64,000 nucleotides of DNA from Endothia cerciana (lineage: Eukaryota; Ascomycota; Sordariomycetes; Diaporthales; Cryphonectriaceae), in NCBI GenBank assembly GCA_026119935.1, contig JALRMH010000009.1, forward strand, positions 682,001 through 746,000, written 5' to 3'. The notes beneath the pieces are model-generated. The model saw only the letters and a program-made list of their open reading frames with translations. It did not search any database and was not told the DNA's origin. Made by a program: the position numbers and the translations under genes. Positions 24,023-35,936 of the stretch are shown piece after piece (the stretch's first letter is position 1; every line of letters begins with the position of its first letter).

Positions 24023-24066
24023 AAACACGGGACAACTCTGACTGGCTCATAGGCATGCACCGAGGC
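23959..24066 (+). repeat. 54-bp tandem duplication of the terminal exon
   Basis: Two gap-free copies, 23959-24012 and 24013-24066, both beginning ATGCCATTA. Each carries the branch site CTGAC, the acceptor CATAG and the start of a CTEAC-coding segment. Across the pentapeptide codons the copies differ at three positions, all third-codon and all synonymous (ACT/ACC, GCA/GCT, TGC/TGT). The intron part differs more. Confidence 0.8.
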
Positions 24067-24094
24067 TTGTGGTAACCCTCAACAAATAGGATGA
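24053..24094 (+). other. possible alternative last exon of peptide gene 2
   Basis: If the second copy's acceptor is used in phase 0, the precursor ends ACTEACGNPQQIG and stops at TGA. CxxxC is then followed by seven extra residues. It could be a live alternative exon or a decaying duplicate. Confidence 0.35.
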
Positions 24095-24771
24095 GGATAA
24101 CTTGAAGTGAGAAATTCTGCTCCCCCTGTCGCTTCAAAACCACTGCGTCCTCCTTCATGGAGTTGGCGTTAGTCTGCACCTCGTCCGGCCACCTATCCCT
24201 GTCTCGTGTAATCGGCCGCTGGCGCCAAGGTGGAACTTTCACTACGTCCGAAAGTCTTTCCAATGCCCCCCCTCTGGTTTACCCATACCCTCTTTACTCG
24301 GTCGCTGACTAGCCACATTTAGTTTTATTTGTGACAAAAGTGGACTGCTCGTATAAATGGGCTGAGTGGAGTCATGTCCCATAGGATGGCAAAGGTGTAC
24401 GGAACATATACCCAGCTTATAATTCTATGTATATTATAGACGGGCTTATCACCACCAAAATAGATATCTTCGCCAGATTATCCAATCATCATAGTTGAAT
24501 ATCACTACCCAATTGCATGTGATCCAATGGTCTGGCTCCGCGAAGTGATGTTACTGTCAACAAACCTTCTTGTCTTCTCTAGGCTAGCAGTTAAGGCTGA
24601 TCCAATTACCCACCATTTCTCCATACCTCGCAGATGCACTTCGCAGTCTTCGTAAATCATGCCATTAGGTTGTGACTAATTATCCCGAGCCACAGTATTG
24701 CCACCACCCGTCGTTGACACCTAATTGGTTGAGCCGACGCTTCCCATTTAGCTTTTGCTTATATATATATA

Positions 24772-24772
<1 letters not shown>

Positions 24773-24802
<30 letters not shown>

Positions 24803-24804
24803 TG
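24773..24804. repeat. (TATG)8 microsatellite
   Basis: Eight tandem TATG units, directly preceded by a short AT repeat. Confidence 0.9.
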
Positions 24805-26220
24805 TGTATACTGTCCTTGCTATCGAAGCTTTCGAGATTTGAGCTCCTATCTTTCAGTGACGTTACCGATCTCTACTTATACTTTCTAGTAGTACTTCAC
24901 ATATCTGTATAGAAGGGTTGGGAGGTGATAAAGCGGTTGTTCCGCTTTCCCTGGTGCCTCGAACTCTTATAGACTCAATCAGTCACTATATATCAGGAGA
25001 AAGATTGCCCACCTGCAACCCTTGCAGCAGCCGACAGGTATTTGTGGCCCTTGAGCCGGTTCTGACCCGCTTTGCCGTAACGATCATCTAGGCGTCTTCC
25101 AGACGACATGAGTATGTCCTGGACTTAGCAATACTGTACAAGCTAATATTGTGCAGGCGCCGGAGCTAGCATCGACTCTCCGAGAAGGCGCAACAAGAGA
25201 CCGGGGCCGACTGATCAACTGAACGCAGTCAGGACCCTGGGTCCCTTACTACACAGTAATTTCACCCGCAATTATACAAAAGAGGACCATGATACTGCCA
25301 CGCTTCCCAATGTCCATTGCGAATATTGGTGGGTCATTAAGTAAAGCTGCTGTGTTCCCACTGGTCCATACCGTACTAGGAGGGACAAAACTTCAAATCA
25401 TAGTCTATTGATAGTCGGTGAGGACAACTAGGGTACGTGGAGCCCACAGGAATATGTTAGGAGCATGTGCACTACACTTTAATAAATGAATAAAAACAAA
25501 ATAAATCCTAGGTCTCGAGTACCGCGGCGGTAGATCTTCACTCCAACCCCTGGCGTCCTCACACCGTCACCTTGATAATGCTACCTCTTTTGACGGGTCC
25601 ACCCCACAATCTCAGCCTGAAGCTCAGGAATGAAGTTGCAACGACATTCTAGTCTCAATCATTGTGGTATAGGGGACACTCGTACCTAAGTCGACGATCG
25701 CCTTCTAAAAGGCAGCACCATGTAGGAGCCGTGCCTTAGAAGGCTGAGGACGGAATCCAGTCATCAGGCCACACCTCCGTGGCCACTCTAGACCTATCTA
25801 ATGACTAATTCAACATGCAGAGATCTAGCTAGGGCTGACGATCAAATTGCAAATTACCCAAGGCAAGCCACGTCGCCTTCAAAGCTAGTGGCTGTGTCTG
25901 CTGGGTCATGCAAAGCACTCGCGGGCGGCTCTCGTCAGACTCGAGAAATATTCACGGGTAAATCAGGGGGTAAATTTTTTGAAACCTTAAATTGCTTTAG
26001 TTTCGTATTATCGCTCGCATATCTACCTGTAAATATTCCCAGAATGAGCTGGGAGAAGGTTGCGCCGCATCGACGATGTTAGTGGTTTGATTGTCAGCCT
26101 GGAGCTGTCCAAGGAGACACCGAGGACGCCGGCCGATATGGGTCTGGCATAGATAAGAATGACTCCTTCCACCGGCGCTTCTATGCGCTGGCCATTGTGC
26201 AGAGGATGAGGATATAGTGA

Positions 26221-26445
26221 TCAGCCGTTACAGGAGCAAATTATGCGCACACCTTTGATGTGCGTGAATATATACGAGTCAGACTTCGTTGAATCGCTGG
26301 ACGTTCCGGCGAGAGTTCTCTGAAGAACAACCTCGGAGGAGCTCAGCTGCTTGCCCTTTCCTCTCGGACGAGACCAGCCTCGGAAGGGCCACTCCGCAGG
26401 ATCTATCTTGGCTAACAGTGCCAGTATCAACATCAATGAGACCAT
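26221..26445 (-). CDS. possible small secreted protein
   Basis: A 74-codon frame. MVSLMLILALLA looks like a short signal peptide, followed by a basic, Ser-rich region and an end reading VRIICSCNG. It has no domain, and a GTGTGC near the end could be a donor. It may be a chance frame. It is kept only because small secreted peptides occur nearby. Confidence 0.22.
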   Translation of the reverse strand: MVSLMLILALLAKIDPAEWPFRGWSRPRGKGKQLSSSEVVLQRTLAGTSSDSTKSDSYIFTHIKGVRIICSCNG

Positions 26446-27258
26446 GGCAAGTAAATTGAACAGAGTAGGTGAGCGATTATGATTCTAGATTGATAGTCGA
26501 AGAACTCGTCGTATACTCGGCCGACTTCAAGGGGCCGAATCCGAATTCGAGCGCCGGAATCAGTTTCCATGGAGATGTTTCCGTCCAAAGTCTAGCCGAG
26601 ATCCACTCCTGTTTCAAGAGATCCATCGCGAAATGCCCCTGCACGTTGTTTTGTGTAGGCGAGGGCTTGGCATGTTTCTTACGGGGATAAATCAGCCTCA
26701 AAATCATGCGAACGTTAGTCAATCAAGTGTGGGACCATCAACTATGGTCAGATCAGATCTTCCCAGATATTTCGCAATGGCTCTGGCTCTAGCATTCTCG
26801 AGTTCGAGAGCACTCGAGTCTAAGTCTCCTGAAATTCGTAAATATGTAAACGTTCTCGTGCCTTGGCACGGTATAGTCCGTGTAGTCCGTATCTGGCCTC
26901 GTGGTGCGTACACCTGCATATTCCCCAGGCGCCATAGCAGCGGGCGGCCTGCCTCCGCGACCCGCCCCCTTAATCAACAATAAAGTGGTAGCTCCGGAAT
27001 GTTTACAGGGAGATATTCCCGATCCACGCGACACGGCTCTTCTTAAGAAGCGCCGATGAGAACGTGCCTGGCCTTGTCTTTCCTGACGGGCTCTTCATCG
27101 TGAGATCTTTGTCTTCACATCGTACATCTTCATCCAGTAACGCCAGCCGTTCGTTCTCTTGTTCATCTTATTGCATTCTGCTGTTTGGGCCGGCCCACTC
27201 TCTCTACAACTTTCGCTCACACTGTCTTGCTTCTTTGGTCATCATTACCCTTGTCAAG

Positions 27259-28127
27259 ATGAAATTCTCCGTCTACGCTTCGGTTGCCCTGGGCGCCATC
27301 ACCGCAACCGCAAAGCCCGTTGCAAAGCCGGTCGCAAACACTCGCCGATCCATCCCCACGATCTACACCTGTGGTGACTCGACCATGGCCAAGGGTGGTG
27401 CCGACAATGGGTTGACGGACGGGTGGGGCCAATATCTAGGCAACTACACCACAGCCACTGTCGTCAACGAGGCTATCGCTGGTAGATCTGCACGATCATA
27501 CTGGGAGGAGGGCCGCTTCCAAGACGTCGCCGACCTCCTGGTTGAAGGTGATATCGTGGTCATCGAGTTTGGGCACAATGATGGCGGCTCCCCTGAAGAT
27601 GACGACAACGGCCGGTCTGACTGTCCGGGTACTGGCGAGGAGACTTGCACGTCGTCTGCGGACGGCTCGACCGTGTACACCTTCGTATACTACGTTATCC
27701 AGGCTGCAAAGTTGATGATCTCCAAGGGCGCCACGGTCGTCCTGTCATCTCAGACGCCTAACAACCCATGTAAGTGTCCTCGTCTCCAATCCGGCTTGGG
27801 TTTTCAAAGAGCATTGCTGACTCCTTTCCAGGGGAGACAGGCAGCTTCATCTACTCGGCGCCGCGGTTCGTCGACTACCAGAAGCTCGCGGCTGAGGCTG
27901 TGGGTGGCAACTGCACCTTTGTTGACCACTTCAACGCTGTGGCCTTGATGTACGAGGAACTAGGCAATGCCACGGTCAACAGCTATTACCCGAGCGACCA
28001 TACTCACACATCCCCTACTGGTGCGGACAAGGTTGCCGAGGCTTTCGTTCAGGCGATTGCTACCAAGATGAACGGAACCACTGGTCTGATCGACTACATC
28101 AACAGCGGTTATCCCACTGTCTATTAA
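27259..28127 (+). CDS. rhamnogalacturonan acetylesterase (SGNH hydrolase)
   Basis: Predicted 268-residue secreted esterase, exons 27259-27769 and 27832-28127. The 62-nt intron (GTAAGT...TTCCAG) joins NNP to WETGSF. It removes acetyl groups from the rhamnogalacturonan backbone of pectin. The SGNH blocks are clear: the nucleophile in CGDSTMAK (Ser41), Gly in IAGRSARS, Asn in EFGHND (about residue 107), and the Asp/His pair in SDHTHTSP (about 225-229). A signal peptide covers about residues 1-18 (MKFSVYASVALGAITATA). The length matches the family (CE12 in CAZy terms). The neighbours are not pectin genes, so there is no cluster. Confidence 0.92.
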
Positions 28128-29020
28128 ACCATGCTGAGCGATGGTGAGCGATGTTGTCAGATAAGAGGAGCGTACCAGCAGATTTCATTGTACATAGTTC
28201 TCCAGTGTCTGAGATATATGAAACGTCGAATGAGTCTCGTAAGAGAATGTCATCCGGTGCTACCGTTGGAAAATGTCAGGATAACTATCCCATGGTGTGG
28301 TACACACACGCTCAGGTTCGCCAGTGATGCTGTTGCAGCTTTTCGTCCGCCTTAAAGGGAATTTGCCAAACAGAAAATATCTTCCCAATTCCTCTTGTCA
28401 ATGGCCTGCATCCAATCTCTGAGTATTCTCCTCTTGTGATGTAAGATCTCGCTGAACTTTCCCTCATGTGGGCTGTACACCTCCATCCAGTTAGTCAGGT
28501 GTCATGTAGTAATTAGAAGAATGACCCGAGCGGTTGGGCCTAAACTGGTTGTTTAGTGACGCTGCATCTCAATGACTAGTGCAATGATCTCACTCGGCTA
28601 ACCAGCAATATGGGACGTTAGAAACTTGGATTCCTCAGGGGCATATGAGGTAGGCGTTACCTCCCACACTAAGTGCTAAGCCACGGTCCGTCCTCCCCGG
28701 TTGCCCCTCTACCAAAAGGAGCGCAGGAATGCAACAGCACGGGCCCTCTCCTCACATGTCTTTGGGTTTTACTACCAGTTAAAAGTTGAGAATACGACGT
28801 GTTCACATCCGTGCACCTGCAATATTGACAATAGCATTGAAGTCTTTCCCAACGATGCGACCGACTTACATCTGGTCAGCCTCGTCTTGCTGTTCTCACA
28901 ACGGCAGGCCGGGTCGTAAATTCTCACGACCTTCGAGTGGTGTGCAGTCTGCACCAATGCGTGCTATACCTTGAAGGAACTGCTGAAAATGGTCATAAGA
29001 GTAATTATAAGTGGCCTGAC
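28128..29020. other. intergenic, no gene seen
   Basis: Space between the convergent 3' ends of the acetylesterase and the 7TM gene. It should contain both terminators. No gene is supported. Confidence 0.5.
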
Positions 29021-30854
29021 CTAGCTTGTTCTCAGACCTCGATCACTTGGCGTTATGCGTAATTCGTCCACCCTTCCCTCTTCTACGACCATGGACTTTG
29101 TAACCAGGATGTGCTGGCTGAGGTCTTTGTCTGACATCCTGTGTTCTACCAGATTCCGCTCGCTTCCCCCATCATCGCTTGGTCTTTGGGTTCTGATCGG
29201 TGAATTTGAGGAGCCCGCCTCAGGGTTTGCACTGACCCACGCGGAGATGTGATTGCTGTGATAGTACAGCCCATTCTTCTCAACATCGATACCCCATCTC
29301 TTCTCCAGGTCGTCCATGGGCCATTGGCTCGCATCTGGCCCGGTGCTCACTCGACTGGTCTTGGTGGTGTTGTTCGAGGGTCGGAGGCTTTGCGTGCCCT
29401 TGAGCGATTGTAATACGAAGCCGCTGCCGCCGCGGTTGCGATGTTTCGAGCCCGATAAAACCTCAGCACCGTATTTAGAGGCTTCGCTCCTCAGGCCGAG
29501 GCACGGGAACATCAGCGCGAGGAGGTGCCGGATCGTTGGCAGGCACGAGCAGAGGATGGCGCAGTTGACTTCCACCATTGACCAGGTGGCGCCCTGGGTG
29601 CCATACCAGGATGGGTCGGTATTGCTCACGACGAGGTGGAGGGTTGTGGCTCGCACGATCGAGATCACGCATGTGCTGAGGAATAAGGAAGGCATGTTAG
29701 CTCTGGGGATACAACCGTTGCATTCAGTATGTGTGTTCCCACTCGTCGAAATCCATTTTGAGTTTCGGGTCAGCTTGGCACCGGATTGAAGTTCTCGGCC
29801 GCTCGGACGTAGAACATTGTCATGGCGGAGCATGGCGGAGCATGGCCCTCTTTACAGAGCGGGTGATATGGAACGAAGCCACTGGGTCACTTTCCGTGAA
29901 CCATCTGGGTACCCGACGGGGCTGTCTTCAACCCACGTCTCCCACTCGGCCGAGTGAGGTGGAGAAGAAGGGGGAGGGAAGGGAAGAATAAGTGGCCAGG
30001 TGGGCGATAGAGGCCGGAAAGGGAAGGGGGACGTCGGGGGCCGAGGCAAAGGCTTGACTCACAAAAAGCCTAATCCAAACACCAAGCAGAGCAGGAACCT
30101 CTGCCTTGTGGGCAGCTGTAACGAGCTGATGAGCGGTATCGGGAGGAGAAAGACGATGAAGTCTGTTGTGATGTTGATTCCGGCCGCGATGTACCAGATC
30201 ATGAGGCTGTCGAGACACTTGTCCGCCATGGAAGGATTCAGATTGCTCATAGGGACGCAAGCGAACGCGACCAGGACAGACTGCGCGAAATTCCAGGCGA
30301 CGGCAAAGCCAATGATAAGGATCGCTACGCGGTGCAGCCATAGCACCAGAAAGATACGCCGGTATTGGAGTAGGAGGCTGACTTTGACACAGGCAAGTGC
30401 CCAGATATAGAGTTGGATGGCCGCGAAGAGGCACTGTTGCTGTCGAACGGCGTCCTGCGGGCTCACGAGCCATGAGTGTCTGCCAACGCCGAAGTGTGCC
30501 TCTGGTAGGCATCGTGTTAGTGGTATCGTTCAAGAGGACCGCCCTGGTGATTGCGCGCACCTAATATCGTTGAAACGTTCAGACCAGTTGCAAGAACCTG
30601 CGTCTCCGTCAGCTGCTGGCATTTGCATGCGATAGGTATGAAGTGCAATCGAGCGTGTCGATGATGTGCGTCCGTACCTGGGTGATGAAAATCATGATGT
30701 CGTCAAGCCCAGCATTCCGGAGCAGGATGGCTCTGGTGTATATACGAGCCGCGACGACCATCATACACAAGAATCCTAACCCAGCCGACAATCCTATTAT
30801 CAACCCCGTTCTCGACTGCCCATCAAGGGCATGGTTCACATGTGCGGAAGACAT
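29021..30854 (-). CDS. fungal rhodopsin-domain 7TM membrane protein
   Basis: Predicted 435-residue plasma-membrane protein in four exons (transcript order): 30678-30854, 30561-30597, 30063-30501 and 29021-29675. Introns are 80, 59 and 387 nt, with donors GTACGG, GTGCGC and GTGAGT. Family hallmarks are ARIYTRAILLRNAGLDDIM after the first helix, EAHFGVGRHSWLV in the first outer loop, YIWALACVKVSLLLQYRRIF, ADKCLDSLMIWYIAAGINI, TDFIVFLLPIPLI, and WSMVEVNCAILCSCLPTIR near the last helix. This is the fungal Rhodopsin_dom (PTH11-like GPCR-related) pattern. The C-terminal 170 residues are a polar cytosolic tail. Ligand and signalling partner are unknown. The 387-nt third intron is unusually long, but the junction restores FFTCVISIVR. 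Confidence 0.88.
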
Positions 30855-32619
30855 GTGGCTCGTGTATTGCCGGTCAGTCGCGTGTGAACCTTAAAGTCGA
30901 GGCGATCATGAGCACTGGAAGAGTAAGTGGATCCCCTCATATCAAGGGCCCGTCCTGATAAAAGGAGAACAGGTGAGAGGTGGCTCCGGCTTCGTTCAAA
31001 TAGAGGTCCCTCACAAAATCGGATCGACATAGAGGCAGGTTGGTGACGAACCGAGATCGTCGGCCAGATCGCGCTTTATTATCAGAGGTTCTCCCTCTCC
31101 TCTTGCGGGCCGATATGAAGTACGCAAGCATGCAAGCTACTGACTGGGCGTGGCCAAATCCATGGATATGCCAAGCTTGACCTTGCCCTTGCCCTGTCAG
31201 GCGGGGCATCACTGACTAGCGGAAGAGTCGTGTAGAGGCCTGGGTGTTGCTAGTTCAGCCGCATGTCCTTGAAATCAGCTGCCATCCCATCCATTAAGAC
31301 CGTGCTCTGCGGATCTCTTCCCATTCTGGTGCATTTCTACCCGAGATCTCGGATTGCTTCTGCGACCCTGGAAGGGTGAGCGCTCAGAAGATTCCAACGA
31401 AGGGATCTCAGACCGCCCGGGCGGCCGCCGGTGGGCATCACCCCCAGGAACAGGCGGAACCAGCTACATGAGTTGGTCCTGCGAGGAACGCGGTGTCGAG
31501 TACGCTATCCCAGACAGGTGGGAGCGAGGCGGAGATTTTAGATGCTTCATCTCTTTCCGATTCCATGGGCTGCGTCGTACCCACCCTGCGTGAGAATGCA
31601 GATGCCCTCTCGCCCTCCTGCGCAGGAGGACCAGGCCACCCTTTCCCGTCATCAAGGTTAGCGCACGCCCATGAACCCACTATAAAGCACTGTATGCCAA
31701 GGAGGGTCCCATTCCGCAGCAGCCGCGGACGATGGATGAGGATAATCCGCCGCTAGCTTAAGGGGTTCAGAGTACCCGGGGCCTTGCCCTAGCGTTACAT
31801 AGTAAAGGCCCATGATCCCCCAACGGATATCGCGAGCGAAAATAAAGTTTGCGCGATGTGACGCTAAAAGAGTAAAGGGTCCCACTGGAACTTCGCGGGT
31901 GTTCGACTGCTTGTCCCCGTCTCGCGACTGTCGCCATGCCCTCCAATTAGACTTCACGCGATCGATTTATACAGGACCGTGCGGGTATCAGGGGTGATGA
32001 GAGGAGGGGGTATAAAGCGGTTGTTATCCGCTAGCTATGTTGGTCCTTTTCAGCGTTCCTCGAGTACTGGTAAATATTGCAAAGACGGCGGATCTGACAG
32101 GACTCGACTCACTCACTCACTCAACGTTAGGGACTCCACTGTGCCACTGCCGTATCGTAATTTCGGAACGTCCGGAGGATCGCGAGAGAAATGGCATAGA
32201 ATGGACGAGAAATACTTTTGTTCTTGATGCTGGTGGAAAGCCTGTCAGATGGAAAGTTGTCTCGCGGATTGGAGAGCATGGCTATACCGACGCACAAGAA
32301 GGGGGACGAGCGACTGTAAATCGAACTCCACGGTGAAACCCTCTTTTTTGCTTCGTTGTGGGGGGAGTGCGGGTGGAGACCACGATCGGGGCGAGGTAGT
32401 ACTCATAATACATATAGTATATGTGTCCCAGCTTCCAATATTACGAGCATGCATAGAACCTGAGTCTCAAAGAAGGAACTCGTGGTTAGGGTTTGAAATT
32501 CTTTCTCAGTCACATGCTCGTGCCTCTCGCCACGTATGCCGCTCCAGATGAGCTAGTTATCAGTAAATGAGGCCTTCATCATTGCTGCATTCCCACCACT
32601 TGATCTGACTCCTCTTCTG
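30855..32619. other. intergenic, no gene seen
   Basis: Promoter of the 7TM gene and further spacer. Open frames up to about 100 codons lack any recognisable domain. Confidence 0.5.
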
Positions 32620-33250
32620 AAGAAAAAAAGTCCGCGACTGCCCCGTGGCGAGCATCATTCCCCCTCAGGTTGCTATTTGCAACTTTCACACGTCGCAGCC
32701 GAGGAAGCTGATCAAATGCCTCGGCGATCGCCCTCACTTCTGTCTGGGCGGAGGTCGTTCCCGCACACCTTTAGGATCCCGAGACGGCTATGTGTATTCG
32801 CCTACAGGGTCTTGATGAGCCGCGCAGCCCCCCTCGATCCAAGCAGGCTGTCTTTGAATTCTATGATCAACACTTGCAGCCTCAGCAAGGGCCTCTGTGT
32901 GGGCTTCAAGGCTGCCTCGGTAGCTGATAGTGTGTTGCCTGCCAGACCTGGAATCTTAAGCTCTTTCAAATTGCTCAGACCATTCTGGATGTTGATATCC
33001 TTCGGGGGACGTGACATGACAACGGTCGTACTAGCGGCCCCTGTACACCCGGACCGAAGGCGTTGTCGGGCAACCGGGTGGATTTAAGTTTCGGCAGTGC
33101 GAGGAACGGGTGGACGCGAGCATTGAGGGTGGTTGCGACCACATTTGGGACGCGTCCGGTGAGGACATTGGAGAAGTGGACAGCGGGGAGGAGACTTTCC
33201 CTTGTGATCGAGGCATTTTGCAGGAGCATGCACACGCTCAGTTTCCCAAT
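32620..33250 (-). pseudogene. decayed leucine-rich-repeat protein fragment
   Basis: Minus-strand translations in successive frames look like an RNI/F-box-type LRR protein: LTGRVPNVVATTLNARVHPF, then in another frame NGLSNLKELKIPGLAGNTLS and LLRLQVLIIEFKDSLLG, and further on IAEAFDQLPRLRRVKVANSN. The segments are in order but separated by stops and frame changes, with no clean introns between them. There is no intact start. A possible further upstream piece lies at 33348-33530. The gene appears to have been lost by small indels. Its original role is unknown. Confidence 0.42.
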
Positions 33251-35024
33251 GAAAAACCAGAGAAGTAAACAATCGTAATGTCAGGTATCATGTCCAGTGC
33301 GTCGATCTATGTCTCATCTGCTCCACGGCGTTAAGTCTTGTGGGTCCTCATGCACCAACATGACAACACAGGAGTTCGTGGTCTCCGTTGTCCATGCCGA
33401 TGCTATTTTCAGCCAGACGCATGGCGTAGGGCTTATAATCCCGAGTCATCAAACTCAATCTCACCACGACGAGCGTATCCAGAATTCTTGAAGTGGGACC
33501 GGATAAAGCCTCAGTGTTTAACTTAATCACTCATACAATCACAAAAAAACACAGAAAACACAAAAAAAACTTTGACTGCGGCGTGGTGGAGCTAACCTTG
33601 AAGACTGCCCTCATGAACATAGTCCGAAGTCGCCGTCTCTTTGTCATTATTGACGGCAGATTTCTGTATGTGATGTTGACATAGGGAACTTAGGGGGTGT
33701 CCTAGCAGAAGGATGGTTCGAGCCTCTTAGATTCCGGTCATTGCGGGAGATGAGGGCCATTGAGGGCGGCACAGCGTGATAATAGCCATATTTCTTACAA
33801 TATCTGAATTTATTGGCGGGGAGGGGTGACCAATACATTGTAGGTCGTCAGGTTCAGGTTACCAAATTCCTTATTGTTGACGTTGAATCTGAGATTAGTC
33901 CTCCGTGAGTAGTGAACGTTTCTTTGAAAGTTTGAGGTCATTCGTTCATGTTTTCTTCTTTCTCTCTCTCTGTGTCTCTCTCTCTCTTTTCTTTTCTTTT
34001 CTTTTTCTCTTCCTTTTCTTTTCTTTTTTTTTTGGTTGAACGAATAGAACATTCATGAATCAGCCGAAATTTCATTGTGATCAACATATTGCAAAACACA
34101 AATGTCACAGACCGGCTCACAGGAGAACCGCTCCTCGCAGCGTAGAAGTCAAGTCAGCACAATGAAGTGATCAAACTCAGGGGCGTGGTGTCAGAGCAGC
34201 CGCGAAGTCGGGAGTATGAGGCAGTCCGACGATGATGATGTTGGAGGAGCCCAGCTCTTACATGGTATTGAGACCGTGCAACCGGTGGCGATTTATTCTA
34301 AAGCACCTGGAGATGCATAAATTTCAGTATTTGTCTTTCGGTGTTGATTGGAGTCCCACATGACACGACGATGAATTGTTGAGGAACGTTCCCGGGCTGG
34401 ACTCTCCATGATTATCAATTCTGCCTGTGGAAGCCAAGCTGGACTTCATCCGCTGAAGGTCTGTGAGATGGAGTGGCCTTTGCAGTATGAAAGTGCAGAA
34501 TCCAAATGAACGGTACCTTAGTGGAATGTTTACATACTAAGTAGACCGTATTGAAGGAGTGGTCGTATCCACACTATGACATTGAATCGAGGAGCCTGTC
34601 ACCTTGAACTCTATATAACTTGCAATACTACATGATTGTAAGAACCACTGTCTTGATATTGTGAGAGTAGACCGGGGTTTCATATTGTGTCAGCTTTGGG
34701 CTTCGATATTTACCACGATGGGCCATATTCATCTGCAGCAGGCTCATGATGCGTTATGCGCATCAGGGTACCAACTGGGTATTGTATCACATGACGCAAG
34801 AAAGACGATGGGCACAGGAGTCATGGATATGCACAGGATACATCTTCATATTGTATGTACAGAGAAGCAAACACGGCAAGGTCATCTCTCTTCCAAGTCT
34901 AGCGGATCGAGACCACCATGTGAAAACCCATAACCTTCCAAATGGTACAATACCGCAGCGCGGAGCGCCGAATCACCACATCATCCAATTTCCCACATAT
35001 CTCAGACTACACAACTTAGCCCGC
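33251..35024. other. intergenic with CT-rich tract
   Basis: No gene is supported. A pyrimidine tract of TTTTC and CT repeats runs through about 33955-34033. Short frames on the minus strand near 33348-33530 may be remains of the LRR gene. Confidence 0.5.
33955..34033. repeat. CT/TTTTC polypyrimidine tract
   Basis: About 80 nt almost entirely of C and T on the plus strand, made of CT dinucleotides and then TTTTC units. It translates as Lys/Glu/Arg-rich nonsense on the minus strand. Confidence 0.85.
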
Positions 35025-35936
35025 TTAGTTGTTGCGGGCGGCAAGGAGGGCGGCACGGCGAGCCGCGCGCTTCTTGGAGCACGATGACGAGGTGGAGGCG
35101 CTGCTGGAGGCAGCAGCCGGGGCCTCAGTGGACGACGACGCAGCGGCGACCTCCACAGCAGTCGAGGTCGAGGCGACGGAGGTGGCCAGGGTGGTGGCGG
35201 CCTCGGTGGTGGCGGCAGCGCTGGACACGACCGGGGCGGCGGAGGAGCTGGACGCGGCCGAGGCGGCCGAAGAGCTGGACGCGGCGACGGTGGAGGCGAC
35301 GACGGCCGAGGAGGCAGCCGCGGACGAGGAGGAGGAGGAGGAGGAGCTGCCGGATGTGGTTCCGTCCCAGACGAAGTCGACGCAGGTCATGTAGGTCTGG
35401 TCGATGGAGGCGGCGTTCCACCACCACTGGATGGCACAGCCGCCCTCGGTGGAGCAGGCGTCCGGGAGGGTGTCGGGCATGGTGATGCTGAAGGAGGTGT
35501 CGTTGGCGGCGACGCCGGTGGAGACGGAGGCGTAGACGGACCAGTAGGCGAGGAGGTCGCCGATGACCTCGTTCTCGGCCAGGTTGATGATGGAGACGTT
35601 GGCCGTGCCCGTGTGGGGGGCGGCGATGACGACCTCCACGGGGATGACCTGGCCGGCGCTGTAGCTGTGGATGGTGCTGCTGTTGGCGTCGCCGAACTGG
35701 TAGCCGCGGCACTGCCAGAGGTGGCACGCCGCCGCGTCGTAGTCGGACTGCGACGCGCCGGTCTGCGCCATGGTCTGGATGTTGCCGTTCTCGTCCGACT
35801 CCATCATGTCGTAGACCTGCTGTCCGCATGCGGCCTCCATGGCGGAGCCCAGGGGACGGGGCTCGGGGCTCTGGAGGTGGCCGTGGGCCTTGACGCCGGC
35901 GGCGAAGAGGGCGGCGGTGGCGAGTTGCTTGTACAT
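35025..35936 (-). CDS. AA16-type lytic polysaccharide monooxygenase
   Basis: Single-exon 303-residue secreted copper oxidase candidate. The signal peptide ends VKA at residue 17, leaving His18 (HGHLQSPEPRPLGSAMEAAC) as the mature N-terminus, as required for the copper histidine brace. The second brace histidine is probably His108 in VIAAPHTGTANVS. CHLWQCRGYQF, IQWWWNAASIDQTYMTCVDF and spaced cysteines match the fungal AA16 (chitin-binding type 4-like) fold, which oxidatively cleaves cellulose. From residue 195 the protein is a Ser/Ala linker, with a basic tail (CSKKRAARRAALLAARNN) instead of a carbohydrate-binding module or GPI signal. The assignment to AA16 rather than a sister LPMO family is by pattern. 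Confidence 0.82.
   Translation of the reverse strand: MYKQLATAALFAAGVKAHGHLQSPEPRPLGSAMEAACGQQVYDMMESDENGNIQTMAQTGASQSDYDAAACHLWQCRGYQFGDANSSTIHSYSAGQVIPVEVVIAAPHTGTANVSIINLAENEVIGDLLAYWSVYASVSTGVAANDTSFSITMPDTLPDACSTEGGCAIQWWWNAASIDQTYMTCVDFVWDGTTSGSSSSSSSSSAAASSAVVASTVAASSSSAASAASSSSAAPVVSSAAATTEAATTLATSVASTSTAVEVAAASSSTEAPAAASSSASTSSSCSKKRAARRAALLAARNN

Larger units (their letters stand above)
24095..27258. other. gene-poor region
   Basis: About 3.2 kb, more AT-rich than the flanks. It holds a TATG tetranucleotide repeat and one weak minus-strand secreted-peptide candidate at 26221-26445. No transposon open frame or terminal repeats were recognised. The last 200 nt are the promoter and leader of the acetylesterase gene. 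Confidence 0.5.
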
